A stretch of DNA of 64,000 nucleotides from Flavobacterium bizetiae (lineage in GTDB: Bacteria > Bacteroidota > Bacteroidia > Flavobacteriales > Flavobacteriaceae), in NCBI RefSeq assembly GCF_902804475.1, contig NZ_CADCSU010000078.1:26515-90514 (forward strand). Reading direction: 5' to 3'. Shown here one piece after another: positions 1-8,201 of this stretch. A model generated the notes under the pieces. The model saw nothing but the letters and a program-made list of their open reading frames with translations. It was not told where the DNA came from and did not search any database. A program made the position numbers and the translations under genes. Positions within the stretch are counted from its first letter, which is position 1, and each line of letters opens with the position of its first letter.

Positions 1-257
1 ATTGCAGAGTTCATCTGAATTCTGAATCCTCTGTTTACAATTATTTCTCCTTTATCGTCAACCCACGGAACTCTAAATATTATAGATCTTTCCGGTTCAG
101 CGATTCTTAGAAGTAAATTTTTTCCATCGTATTTTTTTCTTTCTGCGATAAACGGAATTACCGTTTCTGCAAATTCTCTAACCGCCTGAAGAAATTCTGG
201 CTCGTTTGGATTTTTAGACTCAACAAGAGCCATAAATTCATTTATTTTTTGTTCCAT
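1..257 (-). CDS. gdhA: NADP-type glutamate dehydrogenase, N-terminal part (cut by window start)
   Basis: The reverse strand encodes the first 85 residues, starting MEQKINEFMALVESKNP and continuing with FLQAVREFAETVIPF and IAEPERSIIFRVPWVDDKG. This matches the N-terminus of hexameric bacterial GDH, including the conserved PER-I-FRV-WVDD block. The enzyme interconverts 2-oxoglutarate plus ammonia and glutamate in the cytoplasm. The catalytic lysines and nucleotide-binding domain lie outside the window. The ATG at 255-257 follows a leader of about 85 nt with a possible promoter at 349-356. Only identity, not intactness, can be judged. Confidence 0.93.
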   Translation of the reverse strand, partial: MEQKINEFMALVESKNPNEPEFLQAVREFAETVIPFIAERKKYDGKNLLLRIAEPERSIIFRVPWVDDKGEIIVNRGFRIQMNSA

Positions 258-348
258 TTTTAAATAAATTATTCAATAAATAGTTTATAAATTTCAAGTC
301 AATAATATTAAAAAACACGTTTCAAGAAAACGTTTTCGTAATGACGCG

Positions 349-356
349 CAAAGATA
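349..356 (-). promoter_or_regulatory. Putative -7 element for gdhA (TATCTTTG)
   Basis: On the minus strand the octamer TATCTTTG fits the Bacteroidota TAnnTTTG consensus. No clear TTG lies at the usual distance upstream, so the call rests on the -7 match and position alone. It predicts an 85-nt leader. Confidence 0.4.
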
Positions 357-531
357 AGGCAAAACAATCATGGTTTGTTAATATTTTTCGTTTTTGAAGC
401 AAAATTGTGTTATTTCTAAACAATCCGAAAAATAAGATTTTACACTATTGATTTTGCGCGAAATCATCACACTTAAAGTTAGTTATTTAAGCTTTTTGTT
501 ACTAAATTTTTAATACAACTATTTATATATT

Positions 532-560
532 TTGTTTAGACAAGGTTTTTTATATATTTG
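532..560 (+). promoter_or_regulatory. Promoter, TTG-N18-TATATTTG
   Basis: TTG at 532-534 and TATATTTG at 553-560 are 18 nt apart, a good match to the Bacteroidota vegetative promoter. Predicted transcription starts near 567, giving a short leader to the ATG at 584. Confidence 0.65.
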
Positions 561-583
561 CCATGATTTGAAAGCCCAAAAAC

Positions 584-1378
584 ATGCTCAAACCTATAAT
601 AATCACGCTATTCGCCTTATTCGGAATACCTACAATTGCAAATGCACAATCGAGCCTAGCTCAAGAAGTAGGAATAATATTCGGACCTTCCTCTTTCCAA
701 TCTGATTTTGGTCAAAGAAATAATTTTGACACAAATATTGGAAATACAGGTTTTGGAATTGGGATTGTTCACTTCATAAATTTTTCTGCCAATAACAACA
801 GAGAAAGTTTTTTTACAGAACATTTTAAAGTAAGATCTGAACTTTCTTTTAACCAAACCAAACTGGAACATTTTGGAGAATGGGTTGATAACGAAAAAAA
901 GAAAAATCTTGTACGCCATCTTAGAGCAATGCACGGCACTTCTACGTTAGTAAATCTTGGAGCTCAATTAGAATTTTCTCCTTTTATGAAAATTCACGAT
1001 TTCGAAAATACAATTGGTAGCTTTAGCCCGTATATAAGTTTAGGTTTTCAGGTGAGTTATTACAAAACCAAAGTCGAGTCAAGATTAGGTGCATTAGGAC
1101 TTCCTCTCACAACGTATCCTAAATACTTAACTCCTTCTGATGGTCGCCAATTTGGTTTTTCTAACGAAAATGGATTAGTTTTATCCGGAACAGCAGGTGT
1201 TGGTGTACATTATAAACTAACGACAATGAGCGATTTAATGTTTGAGGTTCGTTATCAGGGGTACGCCTCTGACTGGGTTGATGGTTTAAATCCTAATAAA
1301 GATCTTTATAAAGAAAATAAATCAAACGATTCGCAAGTTTGGTTCAATGCAGGATACATTTATTACTTAGAATTTTAA
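584..1378 (+). CDS. Outer-membrane-type protein (resembles the THC0290_0291 family)
   Basis: 264 residues with a Sec signal peptide (MLKPIIITLFALFGIPTIANA, cleaved near residue 22) and alternating aromatic/polar stretches ending in YIYYLEF, typical of a small outer-membrane beta-barrel. The opening EVGIIFGPSSFQSDFGQR and the block KLEHFGEWVDNE recall a flavobacterial family that databases call THC0290_0291; that assignment is from memory. Function is unknown. It has its own promoter and is followed by a bidirectional terminator, so it is probably monocistronic. Confidence 0.75.
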   Translation: MLKPIIITLFALFGIPTIANAQSSLAQEVGIIFGPSSFQSDFGQRNNFDTNIGNTGFGIGIVHFINFSANNNRESFFTEHFKVRSELSFNQTKLEHFGEWVDNEKKKNLVRHLRAMHGTSTLVNLGAQLEFSPFMKIHDFENTIGSFSPYISLGFQVSYYKTKVESRLGALGLPLTTYPKYLTPSDGRQFGFSNENGLVLSGTAGVGVHYKLTTMSDLMFEVRYQGYASDWVDGLNPNKDLYKENKSNDSQVWFNAGYIYYLEF

Positions 1379-1396
1379 AGAAATCCTTAAAAATAT

Positions 1397-1444
1397 AAAA
1401 TCCCAAATTCCATAATCATTACGATTGGAATTTGGGATTTATTT
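1397..1444. terminator. Bidirectional terminator between convergent genes
   Basis: Inverted repeat AATCCCAAATTCCA / TGGAATTTGGGATT (1398-1412 with 1426-1440) followed by T-rich sequence on the plus strand and flanked by A-runs, so it can serve both genes. Nearly the same stem recurs at 17630-17680. Confidence 0.85.
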
Positions 1445-1464
1445 TATTTTAGAATTTTATTCTG

Positions 1465-2607
1465 TTATGCTAAAGCTTGCTCGATATCTGCAATTAAATC
1501 TTCAGCATCTTCGATACCAACACTCAATCGAACTAAATCGTCGGTAATACCAACTTCAGCTCTTTTATCTGCCGGAATAGAAGCATGCGTCATTAAAGCC
1601 GGGTGATTGGCCAATGACTCAACTCCACCTAAAGATTCTGCCAGAGTAAAAACTTTTAGCTTTTCTAAAAACGCAATAGAATCTTCTTTTTTACCTGATT
1701 TAAAAGTAAACGAAACCATTCCGCCAAAAGCTTTCATTTGCTTTTTAGCAATTTCATGAAACGGATGGCTTTTTAAACCCGGATAATAAACTGTATCAAT
1801 TTTAGGATGATTTCTTAAAAATTCAACCACTTTTTCTCCGTTTTCGCAATGTCTCTGCACTCTTAACGAAAGTGTTTTGATTCCTCTTAAAACCAAAAAA
1901 CTATCCATTGGCCCCAGTGTTCCTCCGGTTGCAAATTGTTGAAAGTGTAATTGCTCTCCTAAAGCTTCATCTTTTACGATCAAAGCTCCTGCAATAACAT
2001 CAGAATGTCCGCCTAAATATTTTGTAGCCGAGTGCATTACAATATCAACTCCTAAATCAAGAGGTTTTTGTAAATATGGCGTTGCAAAAGTATTATCTAC
2101 AGCAAATAAAATATTGTGTGCTTTGGTAATTTTTGCTACTTCTGCAATATCAGCCAATTTCATTAACGGATTTGTTGGTGTCTCAACCCAAATCAGTTTT
2201 GTATTTTCGTTGATTAACGATTTCAATTTTTCGATATCAGTCATATCAACAAAGTGAAACTTAATTCCTGAATCTTTATAAATTCTAGAGAACATTCTAT
2301 ACGTTCCTCCATACAAATCATCCATTGCAATGATTTCGTCACCTGCTTTAAACGATCTTAAAACACAATCTGTCGCTGCTAAACCAGATGAAAAAGCCAA
2401 TCCGCGAGTACCATTTTCTATACTTGCCAAAGCATTTTCTAAAGCCGTACGAGTTGGGTTCGACGCTCTGCTATACTCGTAATCCGCTAAAGGTTTTCCC
2501 GGACTTGTTTGTATAAATGTTGAAGTTTGATACACCGGCGGCATAACAGCTCCTGTACTTGGATCATGATGCTGACCACCATGTATTACTTTAGTATTGA
2601 ATTTCAT
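1465..2607 (-). CDS. Cystathionine gamma-synthase/gamma-lyase family PLP enzyme
   Basis: 380 residues, full length for the Cys/Met metabolism PLP family (fold type I). Visible motifs: YEYSRASNPTR near residues 43-53, SSGLAATD near 73-80, VDNTFATP near 170-177, and SATKYLGGHSD with the Schiff-base lysine at K196. It acts in trans-sulfuration, exchanging cysteine, cystathionine and homocysteine. Sequence alone does not separate gamma-synthase from gamma-lyase. It is a single gene, divergent from the lipoprotein at 2713, with a TAAATTTG -7 candidate at 2641-2648. Confidence 0.92.
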   Translation of the reverse strand: MKFNTKVIHGGQHHDPSTGAVMPPVYQTSTFIQTSPGKPLADYEYSRASNPTRTALENALASIENGTRGLAFSSGLAATDCVLRSFKAGDEIIAMDDLYGGTYRMFSRIYKDSGIKFHFVDMTDIEKLKSLINENTKLIWVETPTNPLMKLADIAEVAKITKAHNILFAVDNTFATPYLQKPLDLGVDIVMHSATKYLGGHSDVIAGALIVKDEALGEQLHFQQFATGGTLGPMDSFLVLRGIKTLSLRVQRHCENGEKVVEFLRNHPKIDTVYYPGLKSHPFHEIAKKQMKAFGGMVSFTFKSGKKEDSIAFLEKLKVFTLAESLGGVESLANHPALMTHASIPADKRAEVGITDDLVRLSVGIEDAEDLIADIEQALA

Positions 2608-2640
2608 ATAGTTACAAATTTTAAATGCTTAAACGTGGTA

Positions 2641-2648
2641 CAAATTTA
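2641..2648 (-). promoter_or_regulatory. Putative -7 element (TAAATTTG) for the trans-sulfuration gene
   Basis: Minus-strand TAAATTTG fits TAnnTTTG and lies 33 nt upstream of the start codon. No well-spaced TTG was seen. Confidence 0.45.
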
Positions 2649-2682
2649 CCGTTAAATTTATTTTAATCCTGACACAACTTCT

Positions 2683-2690
2683 TACCTTTG
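2683..2690 (+). promoter_or_regulatory. Putative -7 element (TACCTTTG) for the DUF4163 lipoprotein
   Basis: TACCTTTG fits TAnnTTTG, 22 nt upstream of the ATG at 2713. The -33 half is weak. Confidence 0.5.
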
Positions 2691-2712
2691 TATATAATTA
2701 ACACTTTTTGAT

Positions 2713-3456
2713 ATGAAACATTACATTTTTATAGTCTTTTTGGCTTTAGCTCTCACTAGTTGCAACAAAGAACTTTCATTTGAAAATGAGACATTTGAAA
2801 AAGAATCTACTATTCCTTGCAAAAAAGATTGTCCAAAAATTACGATCGACGTTCCAATTGCCAAAAATATTCCTATTGTAGCAGACAGCATTAATAAAAA
2901 AGTTTTTTCGGTTATAAAAGAAATTGTTTATTTTGAAGAAGATCCTTCAAAAGCGAATGATTACAAATCTTTAGTTACTTCCTTTATTACTTCTTTTGAA
3001 GAAATGCACAAAAAATTTCCTACCGAAACTTTTGGCTGGGAAGGAAAAATAAAAGGCAACGTCGAGTTTGAATCTGATCAGATTATTAATATAAAAATTG
3101 ACCATTATACTTTTACCGGAGGCGCACATGGTTATCAGGGAGTTCGCTCTTTATTGTTTCATCCTCAAACCGGAAAAACCATTTTTACCGATGAAATCTT
3201 TAAAAACGAAAAAGAGTTTAAGGCTTTCGCCGAAAAAGAATTCAGAGCTAAATACAAAATCCCTGAAAAACTGAATATTAACGCAACAGGTTTAATGTTC
3301 GAAAATGATAAATTTCAGCTGCCTCAAAATGTCTTTTATACCAAAGAAGGTTTGCTTTTATATTACAACTCTTATGAAGCCGCTTCGTATGCCGATGGAC
3401 CAAAAGAGCTTTTGTTTCCGTATGAAAAAGTGAGTCAGTATTTGAAATATCAATAG
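2713..3456 (+). CDS. Lipoprotein with DUF4163/DUF3298 (RsiV-like) domains
   Basis: 247 residues. A lipoprotein signal ends in LTSC (Cys17). The rest is a globular domain with the hallmark YTFTGGAHG near residues 136-144, followed by a C-terminal half ending in LLFPYEKVSQYL. This architecture matches the DUF4163 plus DUF3298 pair, found in the RsiV anti-sigma/lysozyme-binding protein and many Bacteroidota lipoproteins. A lysozyme-inhibitor-like role is possible but not shown. It is followed by a small hairpin terminator at 3483-3507. Confidence 0.8.
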   Translation: MKHYIFIVFLALALTSCNKELSFENETFEKESTIPCKKDCPKITIDVPIAKNIPIVADSINKKVFSVIKEIVYFEEDPSKANDYKSLVTSFITSFEEMHKKFPTETFGWEGKIKGNVEFESDQIINIKIDHYTFTGGAHGYQGVRSLLFHPQTGKTIFTDEIFKNEKEFKAFAEKEFRAKYKIPEKLNINATGLMFENDKFQLPQNVFYTKEGLLLYYNSYEAASYADGPKELLFPYEKVSQYLKYQ

Positions 3457-3482
3457 GCGTTTTAAATATTTTTACTAAAATT

Positions 3483-3507
3483 GATTATTTTAAAAAATAA
3501 TCTTTTT
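3483..3507 (+). terminator. Rho-independent terminator
   Basis: GATTATTTT and its inverted copy AAAATAATC are followed by TTTTT, just downstream of the DUF4163 lipoprotein. Confidence 0.6.
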
Positions 3508-3519
3508 CGTACATTTTAG

Positions 3520-3527
3520 TATATTTG
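3520..3527 (+). promoter_or_regulatory. -7 element (TATATTTG) for the nucleotidyltransferase-like pair
   Basis: TATATTTG matches TAnnTTTG, 23 nt upstream of the ATG at 3551. No clear TTG at the expected spacing. Confidence 0.5.
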
Positions 3528-3550
3528 GTTTTTATTCTAAATTTACTTTT

Positions 3551-4027
3551 ATGTTAACCTTTAACCATTCAGGATTATTAGTTCCTGATAATAAAATCAA
3601 TTCAACAATTCAAGAGTTAGAAAATGAGTTTGTACTAAAAATCCCTTCTATAAAAAGAAAGGAAATTTTTGAAGCTTATGTTAAATATAATGAAGATTTC
3701 AAAAAAGTATGTAATTTAGACAAATTACATCAATGGATTAACGGATCTTATGTAACCAAAAAGAACAATCCAGGAGATATTGATTTAGTTACGTTTTTAG
3801 ATCACAACATTGTTTCGCAATTAGGCTCAGATTTAGACAACTTTAAATATCCCAATTCAGAAATCATTTACGGTGTTGACGCTTATATTATTGAGGTTTA
3901 TCCTGAAAATCATAATAATAATTTTAGATATATAAGTGATAAAGCGTACTGGCTGGATCGATTTACAAAAACAAGAAGAATTAGAGGAAATAGGTTATCA
4001 AAAGGCTTTTTGGAAATAAATTTTTAA
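3551..4027 (+). CDS. Nucleotidyltransferase-like protein (DUF6932-type)
   Basis: 158 residues. The segment INGSYVTKKNNPGDIDLVTFLD (about 62-83) has the minimal nucleotidyltransferase signature GS-x9-D-x-D, and DAYIIEVYPE further on can supply the third carboxylate. Organisation resembles DUF6932 proteins, judged from memory. The substrate is unknown. The next gene starts 10 nt downstream, so the two are almost certainly co-transcribed. A small NTase with a small helical partner suggests a toxin-antitoxin-like unit, which is inference. Confidence 0.65.
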   Translation: MLTFNHSGLLVPDNKINSTIQELENEFVLKIPSIKRKEIFEAYVKYNEDFKKVCNLDKLHQWINGSYVTKKNNPGDIDLVTFLDHNIVSQLGSDLDNFKYPNSEIIYGVDAYIIEVYPENHNNNFRYISDKAYWLDRFTKTRRIRGNRLSKGFLEINF

Positions 4028-4037
4028 TTCACAATCA

Positions 4038-4346
4038 ATGAAAGATAATAAGTTATATCATATTCTAGACCTTATAGAAGAAATCGATAAGGTTGATAAG
4101 ATGCTTGCCTTACATAAAGACTCAGATTCTGATTTAATGTCAAGCCAATATAAAAATCAAAAATTAAAACTAAGTAATTATTTAGTAAAAGAACTTTTGA
4201 CGAATAGCGATAACAGAACAGAAGTTATGTATATCATTAAACTTTTTATAGAGAAATTCTACAATGACGAAATGAGACATTTACAATTTGAGGAAAATGA
4301 TAACTTAAAAAAGATTGAAGACGTATTTATTGAAAATTACGCTTAG
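4038..4346 (+). CDS. Small helical protein, partner of the NTase-like gene
   Basis: 102 residues, highly charged, predicted all-helical with heptad-like spacing (LYHILDLIEEIDKVDKM and MYIIKLFIEKFYNDEM). No signal peptide, no TM segment, no recognised domain. I looked for the HEPN R-x4-6-H motif and did not find it. Tight coupling to the upstream gene is the main clue to function. Confidence 0.6.
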   Translation: MKDNKLYHILDLIEEIDKVDKMLALHKDSDSDLMSSQYKNQKLKLSNYLVKELLTNSDNRTEVMYIIKLFIEKFYNDEMRHLQFEENDNLKKIEDVFIENYA

Positions 4347-4374
4347 TAAATCTCCAACTGAAGCTGAAAACTTT

Positions 4375-4442
4375 GCGTTATACGCACAGCTGTGCATCTC
4401 TACAAAAACCTTTGTCGCTTTGTTACTTTGAACCTTTGTACC
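4375..4442. repeat. Intergenic word repeat with a GCACAGCTGTGC palindrome
   Basis: Holds a perfect 12-bp palindrome, GCACAGCTGTGC (4384-4395), followed by iterated CTTTGT/CTTTG words. It lies between convergent genes and resembles the other quasi-palindromic intergenic elements of the window. Confidence 0.55.
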
Positions 4443-5594
4443 TTACTTGGATCCTTCCTGAAAATCGTACTTCATTTTTCGAAGAACTCGTAACGCTTCT
4501 TTAAACGATAAATAGATATTTCCAAAAGGTTTTAAAAGCAATTTAGCATCGATAAGTTTTTGTTTTGCCTCATCAAAACCATTCAAATAACAAATCATAA
4601 AAGTCGAAGGAAGATTTTCAAGATCTTTTAATTCGCGATCTGATAAAGCGATTCCTTTTTGTAATTTTTGAAGCAACGCCATATTTGCATTATAAATATG
4701 GTATAACATTTTGCGATTAAACTCAGGCGGCTGAAACAACATTTCGCGGTCGATTTTGTAATATCCATTATCAAAAAAATGAATCGTTTGCTGCTCTAAC
4801 GGATAATAGCTTGTTTTATCATTTAATCCTAGTGGAACATATTCGGTTATGGTAAAACTATCGTCATCAAAAACAATTGTAACCACATCCTGAGCCGAGT
4901 AAAAAAGCTTAATTTGCTCGTTGATCAATTCGATATCTACGCGGGATAAAAATGTTTTATCACGTGATTTATGAGGAACTCCTGCCCAGCAAATCACAAA
5001 TAATTCTTTAAAAACATGATATTTAGGCGACATGTCTTTGTGCCTGAAATTCATAAAATCAATTACTCCGTCAAGCGTATATTGAATACTGTTTCGGGAA
5101 CTATTTTCGATTCCAATAACGGTTTCAGTATTCTGGTAATTCTTTTCGATTTCACCTTCAACCGGAACCGAATTACTACCACGTCTAATAAAAACACTAT
5201 TGGCTGGAGTGGTATGAATTCCTTTTTTGAAATAAGATACTTTACTTTTGGGTTTAATGGTCACCAATCCTACCACTTTATCTTTTGGAAGATTCGGAAA
5301 CGGTACATTTTCATATTGAATTTTAGGAGGATTTTCCAGAAAGGCATTCACCAAATTCTGAATTCGGCTATCATCAAAGAAATCATCCCCAACAATTTCA
5401 TTATCATGATCTTCGACGCCCACCACGATATAAGAATTATTGGTTGGATTTGAATTTGATAATGCGCAAATATGTTTCAGAAACTTTCCTTTTCCTTCGC
5501 GCGAATGCAAATTCAATTGCCTTTTTTTATCATAAAAACTGCTCTCGTCGTTATGAGCAAGTAGATTTTTTATTAAAAGGCGCTTATTAATCAT
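4443..5594 (-). CDS. Schlafen AlbA_2 domain protein
   Basis: 383 residues. Residues about 15-150 form an AlbA_2 (Schlafen-like) domain: FYDKKRQLNLHSREGKGKF, then ICALSNSNPTNNSYIVVGV and FIRRGSNSVP. In databases such proteins are often called ATP-binding protein or putative transcriptional regulator. The C-terminal 230 residues have no recognised domain. The nucleic-acid or nucleotide ligand cannot be inferred. It is followed at its 5' side by a repeat-rich spacer. Confidence 0.7.
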   Translation of the reverse strand: MINKRLLIKNLLAHNDESSFYDKKRQLNLHSREGKGKFLKHICALSNSNPTNNSYIVVGVEDHDNEIVGDDFFDDSRIQNLVNAFLENPPKIQYENVPFPNLPKDKVVGLVTIKPKSKVSYFKKGIHTTPANSVFIRRGSNSVPVEGEIEKNYQNTETVIGIENSSRNSIQYTLDGVIDFMNFRHKDMSPKYHVFKELFVICWAGVPHKSRDKTFLSRVDIELINEQIKLFYSAQDVVTIVFDDDSFTITEYVPLGLNDKTSYYPLEQQTIHFFDNGYYKIDREMLFQPPEFNRKMLYHIYNANMALLQKLQKGIALSDRELKDLENLPSTFMICYLNGFDEAKQKLIDAKLLLKPFGNIYLSFKEALRVLRKMKYDFQEGSK

Positions 5595-5600
5595 TTTTTT

Positions 5601-5727
5601 AGACTTCTTAGATTGTTAGAATTTTAGACTTCTTCGACTATCGAACTTTTGAATCTTTAACTTCTTAGATTAATTGGATTACATAAACTTCAAATCTAAG
5701 AAGTCTAAGTTAGTCTAAAAATCTAAG
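5601..5727. repeat. Inverted word repeat, family AGACTTCTTAGATT
   Basis: AGACTTCTTAGATT (5601-5614) is matched by its perfect complement at 5693-5706, with further copies of the word between and after. A 20-bp match to 5602-5621 recurs at 10159-10178 in the Bat operon. Confidence 0.75.
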
Positions 5728-6480
5728 TTAGTCCCTTTTGACTATCGTAGATGATGCCTGAGCGGTACTCATCACCACTAAATCGGCAATGTTTACATGA
5801 TACGGTCTTGAAACCACAAAATGAATAATATCAGCGATATCTTCTGCCTGCAACGGATCGAAACCTTTGTAAACATTAGAAGCTCTTTCTACATCACCTT
5901 TAAAACGCACTTCGCTAAACTCAGTCGCGACCATTCCGGGGTGAATTGCTCCTACTCTAATACTAAACGGATTCAGATCAATTCGCATTCCTGCTGTAAT
6001 GGCATCTACGGCATGTTTTGTTCCGCAATATACATTTCCGTTAGGATAAACTTCTTTTGCTGCTGTTGAACCAATATTAATAATATGACCTGAATTCTTA
6101 GCGGTCATTTTAGGAATCACAGCTTTCGAAACATATAAAAGTCCTTTTACATTGATATCGATCATAGCATCCCAATCATCTAAATCTCCGGTTTGAATGG
6201 GATCTAAACCATGTGCATTTCCAGCATTGTTGATCAACACATCAATATCCGAAAATTCAGCCGGTAAAGAATTGATGCTTTCCAGCACATCTTTTTTATC
6301 CCTAACATCAAATGACAAAGAATGTACTTCTGTAAAAGCCGAAAGTTCTTTTTCAAGCTCAGCTAAACGATCTTTACGTCTTCCGCAAAGCACCACTTTA
6401 TAGTTATTTTTAGCCATGATTTGAGCGGTTGCTTTACCAATTCCGCTTGTGGCTCCAGTAATTAAAACTGTTTTTTTCAT
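5728..6480 (-). CDS. SDR-family NAD(P)-dependent oxidoreductase (YdfG-like)
   Basis: 250 residues, the standard length for a classical short-chain dehydrogenase. TGATSGIG at 8-15 binds the cofactor, followed by CGRRKDRL (suggesting NADP preference), INNAGNAHG, and the catalytic S-Y-K in GSTAAKEVYPNGNVYCGTKHA. IHPGMVATEFSEVR is typical of the YdfG group that oxidises serine, 3-hydroxypropionate or allo-threonine. The substrate is a family-level inference. Confidence 0.88.
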   Translation of the reverse strand: MKKTVLITGATSGIGKATAQIMAKNNYKVVLCGRRKDRLAELEKELSAFTEVHSLSFDVRDKKDVLESINSLPAEFSDIDVLINNAGNAHGLDPIQTGDLDDWDAMIDINVKGLLYVSKAVIPKMTAKNSGHIINIGSTAAKEVYPNGNVYCGTKHAVDAITAGMRIDLNPFSIRVGAIHPGMVATEFSEVRFKGDVERASNVYKGFDPLQAEDIADIIHFVVSRPYHVNIADLVVMSTAQASSTIVKRD

Positions 6481-6497
6481 TCTTTATTTATTTTTTA

Positions 6498-6583
6498 AAA
6501 AATATTTGCCACAGATTAAATGGATTAAAATGATTTTATAACCTATTGGAATCTTTTTGATCTGCGGCAAAAAAATATTTTTT
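6498..6583. repeat. Inverted word repeat, family CACAGATTAAA / ATCTGNGGCA
   Basis: The arm around AAATATTTGCCACAGAT is mirrored by ATCTGCGGCAAAAAAATATT. The inner 18 bp GATTAAAATGATTTTATA recurs exactly at 38944-38961. Confidence 0.65.
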
Positions 6584-7090
6584 TCAATTATTCCTGATCC
6601 AATTGTTCAAATTCAACTTCATGTTTAGAGCAATCCAGGTTTCATCATCCATTTCCCGAACAAATTTTTTATCCGGATTAATAACAAAACCAATCTTTTC
6701 GTAGCATTTGATGGCGCTTATATTAAAATCAAAAACATTAAGCTCAACATTTCTCTGCTTGCTATTTTCAAGAATAAATTCCAGAAGCAAAGTCACTATT
6801 TGTTTCCCGATTCCTTTTCCGCGAAGCGTTTCATCCATAATCAGAATTCTTCCCAGATTAGCAAAACTGTCTTTAAAACAAATTTCACAATGTCCGATAG
6901 TCGAATCATTAGAAACATTTACCACTCTAAAGGCAATTCTGTTTTCATCCGAAAGTGATTTTTCAATCTGTTTTTCGGTCAAAGGAAAGGTAAATTCCGG
7001 TCCTGCAAATTGCATCAATTCACGAGCATCTTTTATACTATCAATCAATTGCGGATAAAACGCTGTATCGAATTTTTCTAATCGTATCAT
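6584..7090 (-). CDS. GNAT-family N-acetyltransferase
   Basis: 168 residues with the acetyl-CoA motif A (ILIMDETLRGKGIGKQIVTLLLEF, RGKGIGK being the pyrophosphate loop) and motif B (LNVFDFNISAIKCYEKIGF). N-terminal FAGPEFTFPLT resembles RimJ/RimL-like members. The acceptor substrate is unknown. It lies 15 nt downstream of the aldo/keto reductase on the same strand, so the two are probably one operon. Confidence 0.85.
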   Translation of the reverse strand: MIRLEKFDTAFYPQLIDSIKDARELMQFAGPEFTFPLTEKQIEKSLSDENRIAFRVVNVSNDSTIGHCEICFKDSFANLGRILIMDETLRGKGIGKQIVTLLLEFILENSKQRNVELNVFDFNISAIKCYEKIGFVINPDKKFVREMDDETWIALNMKLNLNNWIRNN

Positions 7091-7105
7091 TCTATACTGA
7101 AAGGT

Positions 7106-7978
7106 TTAAGCAACTTCTTCGCCTCTGCTTTCTGTCCAGATTGCAAACCAGTCTTCTTTGTCCATTTCTAATTCAACAGCTTTCATCAACGCTTGAATTC
7201 TGGCAATATTTACAGTTCCCGCAATTGGAATAACTGCTGAAGGATGTTTTAAAATCCAGGCCAATAAAAGTGTATCCGAACCAAAACCATATTTCTGCAC
7301 TAAATCTGCCAATAATTTTTTCAAACGACGTGTTTTTTTAGTGTCTTCTCTAAAAACAGTTCCAAGAGGATTCCATGACAATGGGCGAATTCCGTGTGTT
7401 TGCATATAATCAAAACTTCCGTCAACCATTGGTTCAAAATTCGTTGCAGAAAATTGTACCTGATTATAGCTTATTTCTGTTTTCTGACGGATTAATTCAG
7501 TTTGAGAACTTGTAAAATTCGAAAGTCCAAAATCAATAATTTTTCCTTCTGCTTTTAATTTCTCTACCGCTTCTGCAATTTCGTCTGCCTGCATTAACGG
7601 GCTTGGTCTGTGCAATAAAAAAACATCAACATAATCTGTTTTTAGTTTTTTTAATGATTCTTCAACTGACCAAACAATATAATCCTTGGAGTAATCATAA
7701 TGTTTGATTTTGTTTGGGCGGCTTTCGGCGATCATCTGAATTCCGCATTTGGTAATTAATTGTAATTTCTCTCTCGAGATTTTGCTGTTGTGAAATGCTT
7801 TTCCAAAATCAGCTTCTGTGGTATAAGATCCGTAAATGTCTGCGTGATCAAAAGTTGTAATTTTGTTTTCGATACATAGTTGTATCAGGTTTTCCATTTC
7901 TTTAGTTGTAAGGTTTTTATCCCAAACTCCCCAATTCATAGTGCCCGAAATTATAGGCGATAATGCTGTTTTACTCAT
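7106..7978 (-). CDS. Aldo/keto reductase (YdhF-like)
   Basis: 290 residues. The AKR catalytic Asp and Tyr are in FDHADIYGSY (D44, Y49), with KCG carrying the lysine and VDVFLLHRPSP the catalytic His. LLAWILKHPSAVIPIAGTVN is the phosphate-binding region. The order and length match the YdhF/YhdN group of NADPH-dependent oxidoreductases. Physiological substrate is unknown. Confidence 0.9.
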   Translation of the reverse strand: MSKTALSPIISGTMNWGVWDKNLTTKEMENLIQLCIENKITTFDHADIYGSYTTEADFGKAFHNSKISREKLQLITKCGIQMIAESRPNKIKHYDYSKDYIVWSVEESLKKLKTDYVDVFLLHRPSPLMQADEIAEAVEKLKAEGKIIDFGLSNFTSSQTELIRQKTEISYNQVQFSATNFEPMVDGSFDYMQTHGIRPLSWNPLGTVFREDTKKTRRLKKLLADLVQKYGFGSDTLLLAWILKHPSAVIPIAGTVNIARIQALMKAVELEMDKEDWFAIWTESRGEEVA

Positions 7979-8201
7979 GGTTTCATTGCGTTATTTTTGG
8001 TAATAAATATGCTTTTCTGAAGCATAATCATCAAAGTTCTTAAAAATATAAAAATAGATTCACAATTAGTCCTTAAAATTAGGTCATTGGTCGAAGTTTT
8101 AACCATTCTTTAACATCTTACTTCTCAAAAAATATTCAATTTGCACTCTCAAAAGCTACGCATAGAAATCACCGTTTTAAAAAGGTTTTAAAAATATTTA
8201 T

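Larger units (their letters stand above)
258..583. other. Divergent intergenic region (326 bp)
   Basis: AT-rich space between divergently transcribed gdhA and the gene at 584. It carries the two opposed promoter candidates listed separately (349-356 minus, 532-560 plus). No ORF or strong hairpin was seen. Confidence 0.6.

Noticed and set aside
4038..4346. HEPN toxin partner of the NTase-like gene
   Set aside because: No R-x4-6-H motif was found; only size and helical content agree.
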